DNA of 64,000 nt from an uncultured Alphaproteobacteria bacterium (GTDB lineage Bacteria; Pseudomonadota; Alphaproteobacteria; Rs-D84): contig CAMRWN010000001.1 of assembly GCA_947054455.1 (NCBI GenBank), positions 138,966-202,965 of the forward strand, in the 5' to 3' direction. Below the pieces are notes generated by a model that saw only the letters and a program-made list of their open reading frames with translations, made no database searches and was not told where the DNA came from. Of this stretch, positions 27,982 to 37,880 are shown in pieces. The translations under genes were made by a program, and so were the position numbers. Position 1 is the stretch's first letter, and each line of letters opens with the position of its first letter.

Positions 27982-28938
27982 TTAACAATCCCCGTCCAGT
28001 ATATATTTCAATTCCGCCATGTCCGCCGGCAGCGGCGCCTTGAACCGCATCGGGCGCCCCGTCGTGGGATGCGCAAATTCCAACAGTTCGGCATGCAGCA
28101 TCTGGCCGTCGTGCGTTTTTATAAATTCCAACAAATCAGGGTCCCGGACACTGCCCAGGCGCGCGGCGCCGCGGCCATAGACAGGGTCGCACAGAACCGG
28201 AAATCCATGCGCGGACAAATGGACGCGTATCTGGTGCGTGCGCCCGGTATACAGCGTACACCGAAACTGCGACACGCCCGTGCGCGGCCACGCCGCCATC
28301 ACAACAACAGACGTATGGGCCGGTTTGCCGCCGGTCTTTACCATGGTCATCTTTTGCCGGTTGCGCGAAGAACGTGCAATATTGCCGGTGATGTCCGCCC
28401 CTTCCCACGGGGGGACGCCCCACACGAATGCCACATATTTGCGCGTCAGGTCGTGGGCCGAAAAAACCTTTACCAGATTGCGGTACGCCGCGTCGGATTT
28501 TGCAAAAACCATGACGCCGCTGGTATCCTTGTCCAGACGATGCACAACGCCCGGTCGCGTCGCCCCGCCCAGCGCGGACAGATGCGTATACGCCAAAATA
28601 TTCTGCACCAGCGTCCCGGTCATATTTCCCGCCGACGGATACATGACGACGCCGCGCGGCTTGTTTATGACGATGATGTCGTCATCCTCGAACAAAATGT
28701 CCAAATCAAAATCCGACGATATGTTGTCGGCCGCCGCGGTTGAAGACGGCGCGTCCGGCACATCAACCAAAAACACGTCGCCCGCGCGGACTTTTTCCGA
28801 AAACTTTACCTGCGCGCCGCCGCGTGAAACGGCAAAGCGCTGAATCTCGCTGCGGGAAAATTCCGGCATCTGCGCCGCCAGGAACTTGTCCAGGCGAATG
28901 CCCGCATCGGTGTCTGAAACTGTAAATTCACGCTGCAT
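27982..28938 (-). CDS. RluD/RluC-type 23S rRNA pseudouridine synthase
   Basis: Converts specific uridines of 23S rRNA to pseudouridine. The 318-residue protein has an N-terminal S4-like domain (GIRLDKFLAAQMPEFSRSEIQR) and the RluA-family catalytic motif GVVHRLDKDTSGVMVFAK with its nucleophilic Asp. The later TGRTHQIRVHLSAHGFPVLCDPVYG is also diagnostic. Length and domain order fit RluC and RluD; sequence alone does not decide between them. It starts 11 bases after the stop of the 28950-29441 gene and ends near the promoter of the cysteine-rich gene. Confidence 0.9.
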   Translation of the reverse strand: MQREFTVSDTDAGIRLDKFLAAQMPEFSRSEIQRFAVSRGGAQVKFSEKVRAGDVFLVDVPDAPSSTAAADNISSDFDLDILFEDDDIIVINKPRGVVMYPSAGNMTGTLVQNILAYTHLSALGGATRPGVVHRLDKDTSGVMVFAKSDAAYRNLVKVFSAHDLTRKYVAFVWGVPPWEGADITGNIARSSRNRQKMTMVKTGGKPAHTSVVVMAAWPRTGVSQFRCTLYTGRTHQIRVHLSAHGFPVLCDPVYGRGAARLGSVRDPDLLEFIKTHDGQMLHAELLEFAHPTTGRPMRFKAPLPADMAELKYILDGDC

Positions 28939-28949
28939 ACAAAACCCGT

Positions 28950-29441
28950 TTATTTATATTGCGACCAATCCTTGCCCTTGACGCATTTGTTCATGTTGAT
29001 TATCAATTCGCGGCCATTGTCCGAAACCGGACACGTCAGCAGTCCGGTCCCCTTTGCATCATCCGCATCGCGTGCGGCGTTGCGCCATGAAAACTTAATC
29101 TCGGCCGGGGCATGAACGCACGCCAGGCGCAGTTCCCCGTCGCGTCGGTTGTTCGGCCCCATCCATATGCGCACCCCTTCGCCCAGACCATAGCACGGAA
29201 AACCGTCCAGATAATACAGCACCACGCCCTTTGGCCCGACGATTTTTGAATCCGGAATAAACGTGCCGCGATATTCCGACAGCTGCAGGCCGGTAATCGC
29301 CTGCCAGTCGGTGCTGGTGGAAAACAGGCTGATGCGGCGGACAACCGGTGTCTCGTCCTTGTCCGATTTGGCGGGCGCGTCCGCGGCGTGTGCCGACACA
29401 CACACCAACCCCATCATCAATGACGCAATAATCCGTTTCAT
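28950..29441 (-). CDS. Secreted protein of unknown function
   Basis: A 163-residue protein starting MKRIIASLMMGLVCVSAHA, a clear signal peptide. The mature region contains FSTSTDWQAITGLQLSEYRG, a P-KGVVLYYLDGFPCYGLGEG segment and two further cysteines (RLACVHAP, LLTCPVS). I recognise no family. The start ATG overlaps the stop of the zinc-ribbon gene as ATGA, so translation is coupled. The three genes 29953 to 27982 probably form one transcript. A longer in-frame extension upstream is a shadow of the neighbouring gene. Confidence 0.8.
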   Translation of the reverse strand: MKRIIASLMMGLVCVSAHAADAPAKSDKDETPVVRRISLFSTSTDWQAITGLQLSEYRGTFIPDSKIVGPKGVVLYYLDGFPCYGLGEGVRIWMGPNNRRDGELRLACVHAPAEIKFSWRNAARDADDAKGTGLLTCPVSDNGRELIINMNKCVKGKDWSQYK

Positions 29442-29953
29442 TTCGCATCCCCCATGTCCAACAGTTCCACGGTGATTTTTTTCACGCCCGCCGTCGGCGC
29501 CGACAGCGTGTGCGAAAATTCCGCCGACGCGCCCGCATCCAACAGGGTCGCCGACGGCATAAATTTCTGGTGCGCGACCGGACGACCGTCGGCATCGCGC
29601 GATACAATCAGCAAATCGGGAACGCCATATATCTCTGTTGAACGGTTTGTTATCGCGCCGCTGACGACAAAGTGCGGGGCGCCGGCGGCGTCTATTACCG
29701 TCCGAACGTTCGATATCTGTGCGACCAGGGGGCGGTCTTCTATTGTGTTTATCCGGTGCCGCGCCATTACCGCAACCGCAAAAACCGCCGCCGACAACAG
29801 CGCGCACAACGACGCCACAAACATCAGCGCCGCCCCACGGCGCGACGGTGCCTGCGCCGTCCACACATGGCCGCACACCGCGCAGCGTACCGGTCCGGTC
29901 GGCGCGCGGTTCAGCGAATATTCCGTCTTGCAAAAATCACATGTCGTTTTCAT
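29438..29953 (-). CDS. Zinc-ribbon, single-TM protein (MJ0042/DUF3426-like)
   Basis: A 171-residue protein. The N-terminus CDFCKTEYSLN...CAVCGHVW has two C-x2-C pairs, the MJ0042-type zinc ribbon common at the N-terminus of alphaproteobacterial proteins. A transmembrane helix (about 41-63) follows, then a DUF3426-like domain with VSGAITNRSTEIYGVPDL, probably periplasmic. Function is not established. A TATAAA box ends seven bases before the ATG with no Shine-Dalgarno site, so it appears leaderless. Confidence 0.82.
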   Translation of the reverse strand: MKTTCDFCKTEYSLNRAPTGPVRCAVCGHVWTAQAPSRRGAALMFVASLCALLSAAVFAVAVMARHRINTIEDRPLVAQISNVRTVIDAAGAPHFVVSGAITNRSTEIYGVPDLLIVSRDADGRPVAHQKFMPSATLLDAGASAEFSHTLSAPTAGVKKITVELLDMGDAK

Positions 29954-29960
29954 AATTCGA

Positions 29961-29988
29961 TTTATACCACAATTTATTCCAAATTCAA
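29961..29988 (-). promoter_or_regulatory. Predicted promoter of the zinc-ribbon gene
   Basis: TTGAAT (29983-29988), 16-base spacer and TATAAA (29961-29966) on the minus strand, overlapping the last codons of the preceding gene. The start point would fall at or within a base or two of the ATG at 29953. Confidence 0.55.
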
Positions 29989-31290
29989 CAGGCGATATTT
30001 CGTGCGAACGCGCATCTGGATTTCCGCGATTGCGTTCATGAAATCCGCGGCAGTTGCGTTTTTATTCGCCGCGACCGCACCAAATATTCGCGCCGCGTCG
30101 CCCCCGTTCGCAGATTCACGACGCACCGCCACAGGCGCCATCCGCGTCAGTTCGGCCAGCGAAACATCATAAAAATTCGCGCTACGCGACGTCATGTCCC
30201 AATAGAACGACGGATTTGTCGAATCCTCTATGCGTTCATTGACCACCAGCCGCGGCGTGATAGAACCCGCAAACCCGACGGTTGCATAAATCGTGTCTAT
30301 GCGCCCCAGCGTGATGTCCAGCGCACGGTTTACCTTCAAAACAGCGGCGGTCGCGGCGGCGTCTATGCTGATTCCCGTCAGCGTCAGTCCGCCCGTCCAC
30401 AAATCCTGGGTCGTGAAATTGGAAAATTTTCCAACGTCGGACAATGCAAAGACACCTGAAACCTCCATATTTCTGGAATCGGCGGACAACGACCCGGCGC
30501 ACGTGGCGTTCTGGGTGAAAAAGTTCTTGTCCATGGTGGTTCTGTTTTGAAACACAACCTTGTCCGCAACCGCGCGCCCGACATGCAGCGTTTCACCAAA
30601 ACGCACGCTGGACCCGTCAAAAAAACGCGCGTCCGATATGTCGTGACCACCCAGATTCAGCGCACTCATCATCGTGGCGTCGGCCGCCGCACCCGACGGC
30701 ACACGCCACAGGTAGAGCGCGTCGTCATGCCGCACGCCGGTCGTGCCAACAATTCCGTCAGGTGCGGCGACACCCAAATCAATCGTATCCGCGCGCCATG
30801 CGCCGTATGTTCCGTATGCGCGCGTGCCATCAATGAACCCCATGTCCCCGCCGCCCATTGCGACTATCTGGCGCGTGCGCAGCGGGCTGATTTGTTCATC
30901 GGTAAAAACGACCACACCCTGCAGCGTCGCCCGGCCGGTTGCATCGCCCGACTTTACCACCCGCAGCTGATACCGGTCGCCCGCCGATGCAACCAGGTTT
31001 TCGTTGACACCGTATTCCAGTAAATCACGCATGTTAACACGCGTTATGTTTCGCCCGACAACCGACATCAGTTCATCGCGACGCCCAACGATATAGCGTT
31101 CCAGCGCATCCTGAATGTTTTCCATGTTCCGCACAACAGACACGTTCTGCGCGCGAACAACCGCATCATGCTGATACCCGAACAGAAACGGCATGACCAG
31201 CGCGACCAACGCGACACTGACCAGCAGTTCAATCAGCATGTCCCCGCGCTGACTGTTTTTTTGCGAAAATATTCGTGTTCGTTTTGTCAT
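29974..31290 (-). CDS. Large prepilin-like protein 3
   Basis: A 438-residue protein with a type IV prepilin-like N-terminus: basic leader, then RGDMLIELLVSVALVALVMPF, where Gly16 precedes the cleavage site and Glu21 is the +5 glutamate. The rest is much longer than a major pilin. It includes LNLGGHDISDARFFDG, a motif shared in register with the two upstream genes, and repetitive strand-rich sequence after it. Processing by a prepilin peptidase and display at a pilus tip are inference. The ATG overlaps the upstream stop (ATGA). It is the last gene of a three-gene unit. Confidence 0.8.
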   Translation of the reverse strand: MTKRTRIFSQKNSQRGDMLIELLVSVALVALVMPFLFGYQHDAVVRAQNVSVVRNMENIQDALERYIVGRRDELMSVVGRNITRVNMRDLLEYGVNENLVASAGDRYQLRVVKSGDATGRATLQGVVVFTDEQISPLRTRQIVAMGGGDMGFIDGTRAYGTYGAWRADTIDLGVAAPDGIVGTTGVRHDDALYLWRVPSGAAADATMMSALNLGGHDISDARFFDGSSVRFGETLHVGRAVADKVVFQNRTTMDKNFFTQNATCAGSLSADSRNMEVSGVFALSDVGKFSNFTTQDLWTGGLTLTGISIDAAATAAVLKVNRALDITLGRIDTIYATVGFAGSITPRLVVNERIEDSTNPSFYWDMTSRSANFYDVSLAELTRMAPVAVRRESANGGDAARIFGAVAANKNATAADFMNAIAEIQMRVRTKYRLLNLE

Positions 31291-32492
31291 TTGATTTGAT
31301 TCCGTGGATTATATTCCTGCCACCCGGACGAGAACAGAACCCCAAATTCCGTTCGGGCCGGCACCGCCGGGCGCGGCGCGCGCACCAGATTCATTTCCGA
31401 AAACCGGGGCGGCGTCGTGGATGGGAACGTCCATCCCCCCAGCTTTAACGGGGGCGTGGTGGACATCAGCAATTCGCCCGAAACAGTCAGACCGAAATTT
31501 TCATAAAACACCATTTCCACCGCAGATATGTACGGCGCGACAACCGAGTTGGTTTTTATGCCTGCAAACCCGCTTATTGTGCGCGACGTGTCTGATTTCA
31601 AAACCAAATCGCGCGCCACATTCACAGAATTCAAAACCGTGGCGCGGTCCGTGATAATCCGTCCGGCGGTCGTGTATCCCGCCCCGTTAAGCCGGTCGGC
31701 ATAAATATTTCTAAAACCGCCGATGTCGCCCGTTATCCGCAGCGCGCCCATCAACGCGTCGCCGCCATCCATATTCGCGCCATCAGAAAAATATATCGCA
31801 TCGGACACTATGTTTTCTGCATCGACGAATTCGGCGGCGGCGTCTTTCATTTTTGCCGACGACGCGCGAACCGTCCCCACATCCAGCAGCGCGTATCCGC
31901 CCATGTTCAAGTCGCGCATCATCTTGTTCAAATCATCCTGGCCGGTGCCGGCGCGGTGCAGATATTTTGACATGTCGTCCCCTGCGACATCGCGCGTTAT
32001 TCGATAAATCAAATCACCGGGCGCAAAATCCGGCGCGGCAACCGCCCACGCATTTCCATAGGCGACGCCATCGGCGCCGACAACCGCGGCATCATCGCCG
32101 ATATGCCGCGCGATGCGCGCCGCGCGCAAATCACCGGCAGGCACGCCGAACGCCAGATACACGTCGGTTATCGCCGCGCCGCGCACCGAATACTTGTCTA
32201 TAAAACCGGCACGCGCGCCGTCCGATATTGCGGCCAGTTCACCCTCATCAAGACGTATCTGCGCGACGTCGGGCCACTTGTCCTGGTTGACGCGCACGAA
32301 ATTCAGCACCGGCGCGCGCAGTGCGATTATGTCGCGCGCGGCGGCCATGTCGCGTATTTCATTGTTCGTATCGGCTATTTTTTCATATGCGAACGGCGCC
32401 GTCATCGCGATAATCGCCATCGCCAGCAAAACGTTCAGCATGCCGGCGCCGCGTGTTTGGTCAACAAAAATTCGCGTTTTAAATACAGCCAC
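31287..32492 (-). CDS. Large prepilin-like protein 2
   Basis: A 401-residue protein, middle gene of the set. The N-terminus has a basic leader followed by RGAGMLNVLLAMAIIAMTAPF. The +5 glutamate of ordinary pilins is not present, as in some minor pseudopilins. Residues about 215-230 (DLNMGGYALLDVGTVRAS) match the shared motif of its neighbours. No family beyond the prepilin-like N-terminus is recognised. It overlaps the end of gene 1 by 14 bases and the start of gene 3 by four, so the three are very likely translated together. Confidence 0.78.
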   Translation of the reverse strand: MAVFKTRIFVDQTRGAGMLNVLLAMAIIAMTAPFAYEKIADTNNEIRDMAAARDIIALRAPVLNFVRVNQDKWPDVAQIRLDEGELAAISDGARAGFIDKYSVRGAAITDVYLAFGVPAGDLRAARIARHIGDDAAVVGADGVAYGNAWAVAAPDFAPGDLIYRITRDVAGDDMSKYLHRAGTGQDDLNKMMRDLNMGGYALLDVGTVRASSAKMKDAAAEFVDAENIVSDAIYFSDGANMDGGDALMGALRITGDIGGFRNIYADRLNGAGYTTAGRIITDRATVLNSVNVARDLVLKSDTSRTISGFAGIKTNSVVAPYISAVEMVFYENFGLTVSGELLMSTTPPLKLGGWTFPSTTPPRFSEMNLVRAPRPAVPARTEFGVLFSSGWQEYNPRNQIK

Positions 32493-33834
32493 TTTTTCCC
32501 GCCATCAAACACTGTTTAATATCGATGCGCCGTTCCAGACGCTGCCAATAGACATACTGGCATATAATATACTGTGCCATCGAACGCTGGTTGTATGTTC
32601 CGCCCAACGCGGATATCACCGAACGGCATTCGACGGTCTTTGCGTCATTGCCGGCCGGATTGTCTATAATCGAAAAGGACGCGTTGTCAATTGTGTCGAT
32701 GCGCGCATCCGGCAGCAGCGATGTCCCCGCCGGACGAACGTCGACAATCACCGCCCCGTTTCCACCGCCGGCAATCGCGTCGGACGTCTGGTCGCGCATG
32801 GTTATATTTGACGCATAGAGTGTGTCCACCTCTATCCCGGTGCGGCTGCTGTATTCCAGTTCGTCCGGGTTTATGTACACATCCTGGCCGCGGGTGGCGT
32901 TTATATGCGCCTCGACATCCAGACGTTCGACCCGGAAACTTACGCGGTTCGACACCACGTTTCCACGCACATCCCATTTTTCAGGCCCCGTAAATCCGGT
33001 CCGCCCCGCTGTCATTGAAAAATCGTCAACCGACGCCGCCAGCGAAGAGAAATTCCCCGTCTCGCCAAAGCGCGCGACCGTCCGCCCCGACACACTGTCC
33101 GCAAACAGCGTCCCGCGCGTCAGCGACAATGCCGATTCCCCGGTGCGGCTTTGAAAAATTGTCTTTACCGCCTCCATGCTGGCGATGTTGCTGCGAACCT
33201 TGCGACCGTTTTCAGTACCCACAACAGACAGGGTTCCAAACTGCGCCGTTTCAAAATCACCGCGACGTGCAATAACGCGCCCAGCATTTTCCAGCGAAAA
33301 ATTTCCCATGTCCAAATCCGTCATAAATTCGGTGTTGTTGATGTCCGGCTCATTACGCCGCACAACGTCGAAATACATCGCCTCCAGCGCGACGGCCACG
33401 CGCACCCCGTCGTCGGTCGCGGCGGCATAAAACCCAATTCTGCGGACCAATTCCGCACGGCGCAGCGCCCCCAGACCGCCGCCCGTCAGTTCCAGATACG
33501 CGGATACGTCCGACGGCGTCTTGTCTATTACCAGGGATATATCCTGGCCCAGCGGCGTGCGCGGCACAAACCCCATCGGCAGACCATAAGGTTCCAAAAT
33601 ATCGGCAAATGAATCACCCGCAACAACAGTTCTCTCATAGGGCAGGTTCGCGGCGTTTTCACGCAAAAAAATACGGGCGGCGGCGGCGGCGTTTTCAACC
33701 TGGCGCGTGGCCGTGTACATGCGGGCGTCGCCTTCGCGTCCGGACAGGCGCGTGGCAACAAACGGCACAAAGGCGAAGACCAGTGTCAACGCCAGCAACG
33801 CCTGCAACAAAAGATTTCCGCGCTGAGCTTGCAA
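32479..33834 (-). CDS. Large prepilin-like protein 1 (TTG start)
   Basis: First gene of the set, 451 residues. No ATG precedes the prepilin-like helix. A TTG at 33834 has a strong AGGAGG site six bases upstream and yields the short leader MQAQRG followed by NLLLQALLALTLVFAFVPF, with Gln instead of Glu at +5. The body includes DLDMGNFSLENAGRVIAR, the motif shared with genes 2 and 3, and cysteines near the C-terminus (VECRS, YIICQY, KQCLM, SGC). An upstream TTG at 33885 is possible but overlaps the promoter -35 box. Function unknown; probably a minor pilin or pilus-linked adhesin. Confidence 0.75.
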   Translation of the reverse strand: MQAQRGNLLLQALLALTLVFAFVPFVATRLSGREGDARMYTATRQVENAAAAARIFLRENAANLPYERTVVAGDSFADILEPYGLPMGFVPRTPLGQDISLVIDKTPSDVSAYLELTGGGLGALRRAELVRRIGFYAAATDDGVRVAVALEAMYFDVVRRNEPDINNTEFMTDLDMGNFSLENAGRVIARRGDFETAQFGTLSVVGTENGRKVRSNIASMEAVKTIFQSRTGESALSLTRGTLFADSVSGRTVARFGETGNFSSLAASVDDFSMTAGRTGFTGPEKWDVRGNVVSNRVSFRVERLDVEAHINATRGQDVYINPDELEYSSRTGIEVDTLYASNITMRDQTSDAIAGGGNGAVIVDVRPAGTSLLPDARIDTIDNASFSIIDNPAGNDAKTVECRSVISALGGTYNQRSMAQYIICQYVYWQRLERRIDIKQCLMAGKSGCI

Positions 33835-33856
33835 ATGCAGCCCTCCTACGGGGTTC

Positions 33857-33885
33857 AGGATAGCAACAGAAAAAAAATATTGCAA
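33857..33885 (-). promoter_or_regulatory. Predicted promoter of the three prepilin-like genes
   Basis: TTGCAA (33880-33885), 17-base spacer and TATCCT (33857-33862) on the minus strand; start near 33850, so the leader of about 16 bases just includes the AGGAGG site. Confidence 0.65.
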
Positions 33886-33980
33886 TCAGTTTTAAGATGC
33901 TTTATCATCCCCACTGTTTAACAGCGGCAGCAGTAAAATTATTGCTGTCAAAGATATGTTTTCCTGACAAAAGAAACAAC

Positions 33981-34274
33981 ATGCAAAACAAGAAAAACCA
34001 GGCGTCTGTGGGCCAGATGATTCAACGTTGTCATAAATGGCGCCAGAAAAGAAAACAATATATCGACCAAGCGCGGCAGACATCGGACGAAATCGAACGC
34101 GAACGCCTGCTGCAGACTGCGGAACACTATGGCCGCATCGTCGCAACCGAACAGGGAAAAATTGATTCCACCCGCGCGCCCGGCGAAAAAATGCCCGCCC
34201 CGGCCCAGGAATGCCCGGACGCGGACAGCGATGAAGACGCGGGTTTCCCCGACTTTATCACAAACCTGAAATAA
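33981..34274 (+). CDS. Small basic protein, DUF4167-like
   Basis: A 97-residue protein. The core QYIDQARQTSDEIERERLLQTAEHYGRIVATEQGK resembles the DUF4167 domain of alphaproteobacteria, where a similar LQHAEHY-R motif follows helices rich in Arg. The C-terminal tail is acidic and proline-containing. Function unknown. The ATG at 33981 starts a run in keeping with the family; the Shine-Dalgarno match (AAAGAAAC) is weak. It lies ahead of dnaX on the same strand and diverges from the prepilin operon. Confidence 0.6.
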   Translation: MQNKKNQASVGQMIQRCHKWRQKRKQYIDQARQTSDEIERERLLQTAEHYGRIVATEQGKIDSTRAPGEKMPAPAQECPDADSDEDAGFPDFITNLK

Positions 34275-34298
34275 TTGGCGCACGGCGTTTTTTAATTC

Positions 34299-34326
34299 TT
34301 GAAATCCGGGACGGGTCTGCTACACT
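34299..34326 (+). promoter_or_regulatory. Predicted dnaX promoter
   Basis: TTGAAA (34299-34304), 16-base spacer and TACACT (34321-34326); start near 34333, leader about 15 bases with AAGGAAG. Confidence 0.6.
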
Positions 34327-34347
34327 TTTTGCAAAAGGAAGTGTCGC

Positions 34348-35886
<1,539 letters not shown>

Positions 35887-35910
35887 CCAAAACAACAGGG
35901 GGGGACGCAA

Positions 35911-36366
35911 ATGCGCAGCGAATACGGACGTTCACTGATAGAAATCATGGGTGTTATGGCAATCGGGGCCGTCATGACGGTCAGCGCGGTCGCCGCATAC
36001 AGAATGATACGGCAAAGCCAGGCACGCACAATCGCGGACGCCGAACTGGCCCAGACGGCGAAAAATGTAAAAATCCTGATGGAACTGCGCGGGGATTATT
36101 CCGGGGTGTCGGTCGACTATCTGACCAAGGCCGGCGCATTGAAAAATCCGCGCGCGCCAATCGGAAACCAGTGGTCTGTTGCGGCCGTACGCGACGGGAC
36201 GGCATTTGCAATAAATCTGGAAGGGCTGAGCCGCAGCGACTGCCAATACTTTGCGGCCGCGCCGCACGCATGGGCCAGCGCAATCGTTGTCAACGGATAT
36301 GAAACACAGCCCGACGACCATTGCTTTTCATCCGCAACAAACCAGATTTCATTCATCGTGGAATAA
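35911..36366 (+). CDS. PilS-like type IV pilin
   Basis: A 151-residue pilin. A very short leader MRSEYG is followed by RSLIEIMGVMAIGAVMTVSA, with Gly6 before the cleavage site and Glu11 at +5. Length, the A-K-N-V-K-I-L segment after the helix and two C-terminal cysteines (SDCQYF, DHCFSS) resemble PilS of type IVb or conjugative thin pili. Membrane insertion followed by peptidase processing is expected. GGGGG upstream supports the ATG. It follows dnaX and is followed without a gap by an OmpA-like lipoprotein gene. The assembly ATPase and peptidase are not in the window. Confidence 0.8.
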   Translation: MRSEYGRSLIEIMGVMAIGAVMTVSAVAAYRMIRQSQARTIADAELAQTAKNVKILMELRGDYSGVSVDYLTKAGALKNPRAPIGNQWSVAAVRDGTAFAINLEGLSRSDCQYFAAAPHAWASAIVVNGYETQPDDHCFSSATNQISFIVE

Positions 36367-37038
36367 ATGAATCCGAAAAACGTTATTTTTTCTGTTTTGC
36401 TGGCGACCGCACTGGGCGGATGCGCCGCATACCGCAGCCCCGCGCGTGAAACATGGCCGCAATACCTGCGCGGCGTCAGTTTCACAGACATGACGGAAAC
36501 GTCGCGCGTGGCAAAGCGGCCGGTCTTTCTGGGGGCGGGCGGACAACTGGTGCCGGCGGCGGATGATGTGATGTACGGCGACAAGACCGCAAACGACAAC
36601 GCGGCGGCGACACAATATATGGCGAACTTGGAATACACGTTGTACGACGCCCTGCGCAAGCCGGGAATTTCGGTCCAGCGCGCCGGCACGGACGTCGTGG
36701 TGATACTGGTGCGCGACGCGATTATGGAAATCGATGTTCCCGAAATATCCGCAACCGGGGCGGACACGCTGCGCACGATATCGAAAATATTGAAAAAGTA
36801 CAACGCCACGTTCATTGAAATCGCAGGATACACCGACGCGATGCGCAACGCGGATGCGGCCTATGCATTGTCGTCGGACATGGCGCGGCGCGTGGCGGTG
36901 TTCTTTGCACGCCACGGCATAATAACCGCCCGGATGTTTGTTGCAGGACGCGGCGCCGCCCGCCCAATCGCCGCCCAGGACGACATTGGCCGCCTGACCA
37001 ACCGGCGCGTTGAAATCCGCATTGCGCCCGCCAGATAA
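36367..37038 (+). CDS. OmpA-family outer-membrane lipoprotein
   Basis: A 223-residue lipoprotein: signal peptide ending in the lipobox LGGC (Cys19). Residues about 115-220 form an OmpA-like peptidoglycan-binding domain (IEIAGYTDAMRNADAAYALS, then RMFVAGRGAARPIAAQDD and NRRVEIRI), which anchors the outer membrane to the wall. The ATG directly follows the pilin stop (TAAATG), so the two may be co-translated. Pal is an alternative, but the tol genes are absent and the N-terminal 100 residues are not Pal-like. Confidence 0.85.
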   Translation: MNPKNVIFSVLLATALGGCAAYRSPARETWPQYLRGVSFTDMTETSRVAKRPVFLGAGGQLVPAADDVMYGDKTANDNAAATQYMANLEYTLYDALRKPGISVQRAGTDVVVILVRDAIMEIDVPEISATGADTLRTISKILKKYNATFIEIAGYTDAMRNADAAYALSSDMARRVAVFFARHGIITARMFVAGRGAARPIAAQDDIGRLTNRRVEIRIAPAR

Positions 37039-37055
37039 CCACGGACAAGTTTCTC

Positions 37056-37084
37056 TTTTCATTTCAATTTTTTATTGCTATAGT
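37056..37084 (+). promoter_or_regulatory. Predicted skp promoter
   Basis: TTTTCA (37056-37061), 17-base spacer and TATAGT (37079-37084); start near 37091. Confidence 0.5.
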
Positions 37085-37116
37085 GTCTGCGACCAAATAA
37101 ACAAAGGAAGGAAAAC

Positions 37117-37782
37117 ATGGCAAACAAGAAAAACGTTAATCCGGCCGCGAAAAAATATGCGCGCACCGGCATTATCGCGGCTGTGGTAATCGCGGTCGCG
37201 GCTGTGGGACTGTGGACGGTGTCGGCAATAAACGGCCGCGGCGGCACATCGGTCGAAGAATCACTGGCGGTGGTGTCAACCGACGCTGCAAACGGTGCGA
37301 ATCTGCGCATTGCGGTAATCCGCATGGATGCGATTCAATCCGAAGCCAAGGTTCTGCAGGACCTGCGCAAGCAAAAGGAATCATATGAATCCAAACTGCG
37401 CGATGAACTGACCCGCGACCAAAAGGCGCTGGAAAAGGAAAAAACCGAAATTGAAAAGTCCCAGGACGTTCTGTCGCGCGAAGCGCTGCAACGCCGCGTT
37501 GTCGACTATCAAAACCGCGTATCCAAACTGCAGCGTGATTTGACCGAACGCGCCCAGAGCGTTGAAATGTCATTCCAAAAGGCGCTTAACGAAATCCAGT
37601 CAAAGCATCTGGATCCGATTATCGAAGGCATAATCGCCAAGAAAAACCTGTCGCTGGTAATTGACGGCCGCTTTGCGCGCACGGGTGCCAACGCCGAAAA
37701 TCTGGACATCACCAGCGAGGTGGTATCCGCCCTGGACAAGAAGGTGTCCGGTGTAAAGATGGACAAACCCCAGGGTTTCTAA
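37117..37782 (+). CDS. skp: Skp/OmpH-family periplasmic chaperone
   Basis: A 221-residue protein with an N-terminal hydrophobic segment (about 17-38) that may be an uncleaved anchor or signal. NLRIAVIRMDAIQSEAK starts the OmpH domain, and residues about 85-170 are a long charged coiled coil (the grasping arms of Skp), ending with NLSLVIDGRF. Skp holds unfolded outer-membrane proteins in the periplasm. An AAAGGAAGG site precedes the ATG. The order skp-lpxD-fabZ is common; bamA, normally just upstream, is absent. Confidence 0.88.
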   Translation: MANKKNVNPAAKKYARTGIIAAVVIAVAAVGLWTVSAINGRGGTSVEESLAVVSTDAANGANLRIAVIRMDAIQSEAKVLQDLRKQKESYESKLRDELTRDQKALEKEKTEIEKSQDVLSREALQRRVVDYQNRVSKLQRDLTERAQSVEMSFQKALNEIQSKHLDPIIEGIIAKKNLSLVIDGRFARTGANAENLDITSEVVSALDKKVSGVKMDKPQGF

Positions 37783-37804
37783 TCCATTTTGCGAAATATC
37801 GCAT

Positions 37805-37827
37805 ACCGCCCCACGGGGCGGTTTTTT
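37805..37827 (+). terminator. Terminator between skp and lpxD
   Basis: ACCGCCCC and GGGGCGGT followed by TTTTT. It separates skp from lpxD, which has its own -10 box further on. Confidence 0.8.
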
Positions 37828-37868
37828 CATAAAAGGCAATATTTTCTTTTATTTTGATTTTTTTCGTC

Positions 37869-37874
37869 TATAAT
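37869..37874 (+). promoter_or_regulatory. -10 box of a leaderless lpxD transcript
   Basis: TATAAT ends six bases before the lpxD ATG at 37881, so transcription should start at the initiation codon. No clear -35 box is seen at the right distance, only a T-rich stretch. Confidence 0.45.
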
Positions 37875-37880
37875 CGCGGC

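Noticed and set aside
28950-29933. 327-codon fusion-like frame joining the zinc-ribbon region to the secreted protein
   Set aside because: Its first half is an off-frame reading of the zinc-ribbon gene, rich in Arg and Gly; the true start is the signal-peptide ATG at 29441.
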